The notes beneath the pieces are model-generated. The model was not told the DNA's origin, did no database searches, and was given only the letters and a program-made list of their open reading frames with translations. Shown in pieces: positions 58,500-64,000 of a stretch of DNA of 64,000 nucleotides. Position numbers and translations under genes: made by a program. The stretch is from Opisthocomus hoazin (lineage: Eukaryota; Chordata; Aves; Opisthocomiformes; Opisthocomidae), in the NCBI RefSeq assembly GCF_030867145.1, contig NC_134414.1, positions 126,802,465 through 126,866,464 of the forward strand. The letters run 5' to 3'. Each line of letters opens with the position of its first letter. Position 1 is the first letter of the stretch.

Positions 58500-61400
58500 T
58501 TTTCCTATGATATAAACACATTAAATGAATCTATGAGAAAGAGGATACGGAAAGGGTTTTTTTTCCTTTTCCAAAGAATTCTCATAAACAATGTGTGAAA
58601 AAATATTGAAATATAACACACTGTTTTTCTCTTGGTGGGATGATTGGTTAGCAAAGTTGTTGCATATTATTTTCGTCTGTGATGAATCGATGGAAGTAAC
58701 AAATGATGAGCAGTGACTCACTCTAGTGAAAATCAAAACTTTTTGCTCACAGGTAACTGTGCATAACTGTGTCACTCTATTTCTTCCTCCCAACACTGGC
58801 ACAAAAAAGAGATTATGCTTCATGGTCAGGTTTGCAGGAAAGAAGATAAAAAGGAGGTAAAGACCAAGGTGCCATTTGAAGTTTGCAAAGAACACTCACG
58901 CCCTTCTGCACCACTTTTTCATCTCTAGCTTGGATACCATACATCCGCTCTTGTGAAATAATACTCTTTAAAATGACTCTTAGCAATATTTGCACCAGAG
59001 GTGTACAGCAGCAAGCAAGGAGTCTTTAACTTGGTTAAAAATTTGCACCACAGTTGAAGAGGAAGGATGTACTAGGTCTCAGACTGTACGTAACACACCG
59101 GATGATTTGCACTCAAGTTAATGGAAGAAAGTCAGGCTCCTTTGTCTTCATATTTGATCTTGGTATCATTCCAGCTAACATCAAAGCTGTTAAGCACATG
59201 CACCTTGATATTTTGGTAAGTTAGGTGCTTTATTATACTTATGGTACACTTGTGCTCCCCCCCTAGTTTGAAGTCAATCACAGTATCGGTGCAGAGAAAA
59301 ATCCATGGTAATTTTTTCTGCACTAAATTTCTGCACTAAGTTGGTAGTTCAGGCCACTAGATATGTTGGTAGTTTGAGCTTTTCTTATTTTTTTAAAATA
59401 TAAATTATCAATCTAGTAAGTCATTGACAGTCCTCATAAAAAAAAAAAAGTAGAGAAAACTGTCTGCTAGAAAAATTCAGTTTCTTCTGTTTTAGTAAGC
59501 CAGTCCTTGTGTGTCTAGAGACTACTTTAGGAGAGGGACTGGGAAACCTGGAGCAAGTTTGATATGAATAGGCGCAGAAATAGACCTTTAATTGCATTTA
59601 TTGCTCACCTGATACAGGTAAAATTATTTTCATGGACTACAAACAGATTTCAGAATAAGAAGATATTCTACCTCAGTGGTCTTAAACTGCCAAACAAGGA
59701 CAGCTGTTCAATGGAGAGCCTAAATGAACTTGAATGAAAGGCATCAAACTTCTCTAGTTGCTTTCCATGACCTGGATACAGGCCTTGCAGTCAGAAGGAA
59801 AAGAGTAGAAAGGCCATCCTTCCAGAGAACAAGTACACGTGAAACAATATGTTTCTCAAAGCTGCTTTGCAGTACTCTGCCCATACCAGAGTACGTATAG
59901 GGAAGCGTCCAAAGACCCTCAGGAAAGCGAGGACGGGTGCTGGGGAAAGGTGCTTTGCCTGTTTGAGTTACCAACCAGCTCTGAGATGCATTCATCAGGG
60001 CATGCAGAGCTTTCCCTCTATCACCCCAGTGACCTGAAAGCACCATCAGGTCTGTTCAGAGCAGCCCCAGAATGATGCATCAGCAACTGGGACCTAGAAC
60101 AAGACTGAACACACGTGCGAGAAGTGTTGCGCCATAAGAGATGCAAAAGCCAGTGATATTTTAATGTGGCTTGTTTCATCTGTACAGCAAGGCGGAACCC
60201 TGGCTTAATGATGTCCCCAGAGAGCCAAGATTGATTTGGAAGATGAGATTTTTGTAGATAAACAGGAAGTACCTCACCACCTTGCCATGAAACATGCTCG
60301 TGTAGAAAAGCAGAGCACAGGAGCCTGCACAGGAGCCTGCAGTAGGTTCATTTTTTAAGCAAACAAATTGAAAGACTGTGCCTTTTGAAGCAGCGAAACA
60401 AAAGACACTGACTGAAAGCATCTGCCTTTTAAGGTCCAAATAATCCATTCAGATGAAGTACAGCATCACTCAGTTTTCAGAGCCTTCTGAAAGAAAAGAA
60501 AAAAGGAAACAGTACAACTGGCCAGCGGATGGAAGTGCTATTTCACTTAAGGTGCTATACATTCACCTCAATCATCTAGCGCGCCTCTCAAAAACATAAT
60601 GCCACCTTTGAGACATCACACCCAATGTCGGTTGCGTTAAGGCCCGGTGGGTGGCCTTTAAAACTGAGAGTGCAGCATCTTACTTGAAGTGGCAGGACAC
60701 CAGTGGGAGCAGAGCAGTCTCACGATTCACCCTGCGTGCTCAGCGCCTGACTGAAAGGAGCTGGTTCTGAGCTAAATCCTGCAGTGAAATCACACAATCA
60801 TGAGAGTGCGCTGAAGGAAACAAAAGGGCTTGGGACCCATTCTGTGGGAGATGTGCAGCACCTTTGCAGTCTCCCAAAGAGGTGGTCCCAGGGCCTTCAA
60901 TTTATGTTACATAGTTTTCTACTTCTTTTCTTTCTTGTGCTATTTTTGCATCAAAGATGTTGTACGGGTATTGTCACACAGGAAGCCCAAAGAACAGACA
61001 CAAAGCCGTACTGCTCTGTTACACCCACAAACCCACATGGAAGGAAAATAGAGAAGTCTGTGGAGCTGAAGGTCTGTCAGTGCCAGCAAAGCACGTTATT
61101 GCTCTTCATTGCAACCTCTTCATGCAAGGGAGGAACATGTAACTGGTTGCTCCCTCCTAAGCAACCTGCACAGCACGTGAGCCCCTTACAGGCTTAGATG
61201 GCATGAGTAGGCTCTTAGACACATCAACCATCCTAGTTTCACTTTTTTCATTTTCTCCCCTCCCAAAATACTGTGATTCCTTATAAAGACACAAAAAAAT
61301 CAGAATAAATAGTGTGAGTTTATTAATTTGCCAAATCTTGGGCCCCAAAAGTCTAGCAGACAGGGGACTGCCCTTGTCAAACCACAAACTTTTTCATATT

Positions 61401-63565
61401 GCAAGATGATCAAGCAACAGCTTGCCGAGCCTTGCTTCTCCACCTACCTGTTTTGCAGTGCTTTCCCCTACATCCCCACAACAGCCTGAGCCTCATTTTA
61501 CCTCAGAAGGCTCACAGGCAGTGAGGAGAGTGTAGAAGACAGTGCTACAGCCAAAAGTACTTGAAAAGTGGAGCTTGCACCTTCAAGAAAAAGGCATCAT
61601 CTTACACTGCTGTGTTTCCTGCTGTTTCCCCTCTAAGGAAGTGGCCAGGGCTGTAAATTGTAGGAGTGCTCCCCAAACCAAAGAAACAGGGTGTACAGAC
61701 AATGTTCGTTCCTTGGTTCACCTGATCTGCTCCACCTAGGTCCTGCTGCACCTGTGTTACCCACACCATTACGGCAGTGGACTCAGGAAGAGAAAGGGGC
61801 AGCACAGACAGAGAGAAACATAGGACAGTTTGGGACTCAGAAGTCAAGCTCCACACCAAAGCCTTGCTCCTTGCAGCCCAGCCATTCCCCATGCTCTCAG
61901 CTTGGATCTTTCCAGCCTCCAGTAAATGCTAACATTCCTTGGATCTCCCTATGTCCCACATTCTCACTGGGGGACGGAGGACACAAGCCCGGAGCCAAGC
62001 CCTGAGACCAGACCACAGCACTGGCCCAGGCACACAGGTTGAGGGAAGAGGCAAACATCCATTTCCCTGAGTGGGCTGTTCCCTGTCCTGCTCCTTGCAC
62101 AGGGTTCCTCATTCTGCTGTCTCCATGGCTCTGCTTTCCTACCCTGTTTCATACTGGCAAACATCAGCCCAGGCAAATGGGAACCAGAGACAGGAACAGA
62201 CACAAGGACGGTGGCCAGGGAAGAGAGAGGAGCGGATTTCAGGGGGAGACAGAGGGCAGGAGAGGGAGACCTGAATGAGAATCCAGAAAAGTATCCCCAA
62301 GGAAAACCCGCAGAGCCTAGAGGACAGCAGAGTTAGCTACAAAACTTGAGATGAAAACAGTCTCATGTCCCTCAACACAGACTAAGTGCAGAAATCTCAT
62401 TTTTCTGTGAGTTCTAAGTGGCAACTACTATTTTCCATTAAAAAAGCCTACACTGGGCCAGGCCTGCTCATGCACTATTCTTGCTCATCTCATGAAAATG
62501 AAAGTGCCTAAGAACCATGTAGGCCCACATTTCCATCCACACAGGTCAGTGGCGTATGTCAGCCACATGAATCAGCTGCACTCCTACTCTCAGTTTCACA
62601 CAGGTGTTCACCGTGCATAAACACAGCAATTACTTTACCTAGCCTGAACTCAAATTTCAAACTCCAGTTCCCCTCTCTGCCTTCTCGTACATACATACAC
62701 AACCCCGGGGACCCATGGCTTGGACACTGCTGCCATAGTTACTGTCATGTAAAGCAACAGGATATGATCAGTACTGGGAACACTGTTAGGAGGCTGAGCT
62801 TCTCACTGTTATGAATCTTGACCTGTGAGACAGAGGAGTTCACGTTATCATGACTCGTATAATTAATTATGCATCTTGTATAGTTGATTTTAGTCAGGAG
62901 ACATGCTTAGTCAACTGCAGTTTGGAGTAAAGAATATGCTTGGCATGAAGTGTAACCAGACTTAACCAAGAACATGGGAGTGATCATTTTGCACAATTGA
63001 AGAGTAAAAGTTTGCTGGCTTTAACTAGCAATACAGCAGCTGAGTTTTAATCCAAGTGGCATTTATTCTCAGGCTAACAGACTTGAATTCTCTTTTCAGA
63101 TGAGATTTTCTAGACGAGCTAGTGCACATGCATTACTTTCTAGTTATCACACGTCTGTACATGGCATACCAAGACTCCAGTCGGCAGCAGCGTCGTGGTG
63201 TTTGCTGCAGCTCGGCGCCGTGGCTGCTGAGACACAAACGTGTCATCAGGCAGTGAATCACACACACTCAGTTTTCACACTGCAGCTTTGGAAAGGAGAA
63301 AGGCAGTCAGAGGCAGGCATATTCGACAAGTGCACTACCGGTGTATGAAGAGGAACTGTATGATACTGTGGTTAGAAACCAACAGTAGCTAACAGACAGT
63401 CTCTCCAGTCCATCCCAGCAAGACACATGCACTGGGACTCAACACTTCCTAAAATCAAGCTGCCTTGGCCAATAGGGATCTCTTAAACTTATTAATAACC
63501 ATCTGTTTATGTCCTTCCATCTGAATTTGTGGCTAATAATATTTTCTGTGGACGACTTGCCCCCA
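58500..63565. other. Intergenic region right of BTLA
   Basis: About 5.1 kb without a recognisable gene. Small open frames, the longest being plus 60784-61197 (137 codons), lack known domains, and none has a convincing splice partner. A 12-bp tandem repeat (CAGGAGCCTGCA twice) lies near 60319. I cannot exclude isolated small exons of a neighbour. Confidence 0.6.
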
Positions 63566-63979
63566 TGTCCTGGGTTTGGCCAGGACAGGGTTAATTTTCA
63601 CCAGACTCCAGGAAGGGGCACAGCCGGGGGGTGGGGGCTGACCCCACCTGGCCAAACAGAGCCGGGTATTCCATACCATGGGACGTCACGCTGGGTTCCG
63701 GTGGGGGGGGAGCGGCGCGGCGGGAACGCACTCGCGGCTTGGGCGGGCGCAGCGCCGGTCCGGTTTCGGGAGAGCGGCTGTGTACGGTTCGTGGTTGTGT
63801 TTTCTCCTTATCTGTATCGTTGTTGTTCCTGTTTTCCCTCTGTTTGCTGTTCTGTTAAACTGCCCTTATCCCGACCCACCAGTTTTCTGCCTGTTTCTTT
63901 CCATTCTCCTCCGCACGCCGGCGGGGGGAGGGGCGGCCGCGTGGCGCTTTTGTTGCCGGCGGCAGCCGAAACCGAAACA
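63566..63979 (+). mobile_element. 5' LTR of an endogenous retrovirus running off the right edge
   Basis: A 414-bp element starts TGTCCTGGGTTTGGCCAGGA and ends ...ACCGAAACA, then TTAAAT and a primer-binding site. The plus orientation is set by the primer-binding site on its right. Internal landmarks include ATTCCATACCATGG and TTAAACTGCCCTTATC, which line up with the solo LTR at 14025-14617, so the two belong to related but not identical families. The 3' part is very GC-rich. Because the element continues past base 64000, its internal genes and completeness cannot be judged. Confidence 0.85.
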
Positions 63980-63985
63980 TTAAAT

Positions 63986-64000
63986 TGGCGCCCAGACGTG
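63986..64000 (+). promoter_or_regulatory. Retroviral primer-binding site, partial
   Basis: TGGCGCCCAGACGTG follows the LTR after six bases. It starts TGG, the complement of a tRNA CCA end. The nearest tRNA I recall is lysine (CTT anticodon class), whose expected site differs by one extra G here. That identification is from memory and the site is cut by the window end. Confidence 0.7.

Noticed and set aside
60784-61197. 137-codon plus frame right of BTLA
   Set aside because: It has a short hydrophobic patch but no signal-peptide layout, no Ig cysteines, and no splice partners in phase.
63100-63348. 82-codon plus frame preceded by a TTTTCAG acceptor-like site
   Set aside because: No recognisable domain and no matching donor or upstream exon found.
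1-64000. CRISPR arrays, operons, bacterial-type promoters, tRNA or rRNA genes
   Set aside because: This is a vertebrate nuclear sequence; no repeat-spacer array and no convincing tRNA or rRNA core was seen on either strand.

Overview
The window is nuclear DNA from a bird. Three things show this. There are CR1 retrotransposon 3' ends, for example a plus-strand copy at about 796-957 ending in the short repeat ATTCTATG and an inverted copy at about 42463-42685. There are long terminal repeats of the avian TGTCCTGG...TGACA type at 14025-14617 and 63566-63979. The three genes present are all vertebrate genes with avian-like divergence. The LTR type is one I associate more with non-galliform birds, but that is recollection and weak evidence for species.

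Layout. From 1 to 29813 (minus strand) lies the 5' part of ZNF654. Seven coding exons splice in perfect frame to 327 residues, and the gene continues past the left edge. From about 29150 to 31350 is a large CpG island acting as a divergent promoter for ZNF654 (leftward) and CGGBP1 (rightward). It holds a spaced series of ATTGG/CCAAT boxes and a CGG-rich tract. CGGBP1 has one complete coding exon at 33011-33514 (167 residues) and a 3' UTR of about 4.1 kb ending near 37665. After about 5.8 kb with no recognisable gene comes BTLA (plus strand, 43566-58185), an inhibitory immunoglobulin-superfamily receptor. It is rebuilt here from six exons as a 319-residue protein with one Ig domain, one membrane segment and a tail with a Grb2-type site, an ITIM and an ITSM. 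From 58.5 to 63.5 kb I recognise no gene. The window ends in the 5' LTR and primer-binding site of an endogenous retrovirus that continues to the right.

How the parts relate. ZNF654 and CGGBP1 are nuclear DNA-binding proteins sharing one promoter, an arrangement also found in mammals. BTLA is a lymphocyte membrane receptor and is functionally unrelated to them. In human it lies elsewhere on chromosome 3, so its closeness here marks a rearrangement between lineages. The observations most worth a second look are: an in-frame alternative 3' end inside BTLA that would give a membrane-anchored receptor without signalling motifs; a YxxM motif in the BTLA tail; a four-codon upstream ORF whose stop overlaps the BTLA start; a roughly 51-bp periodic array of CCAAT-type boxes in the divergent promoter; and a poly(A) hexamer in the loop of a perfect 13-bp hairpin in the CGGBP1 3' UTR.
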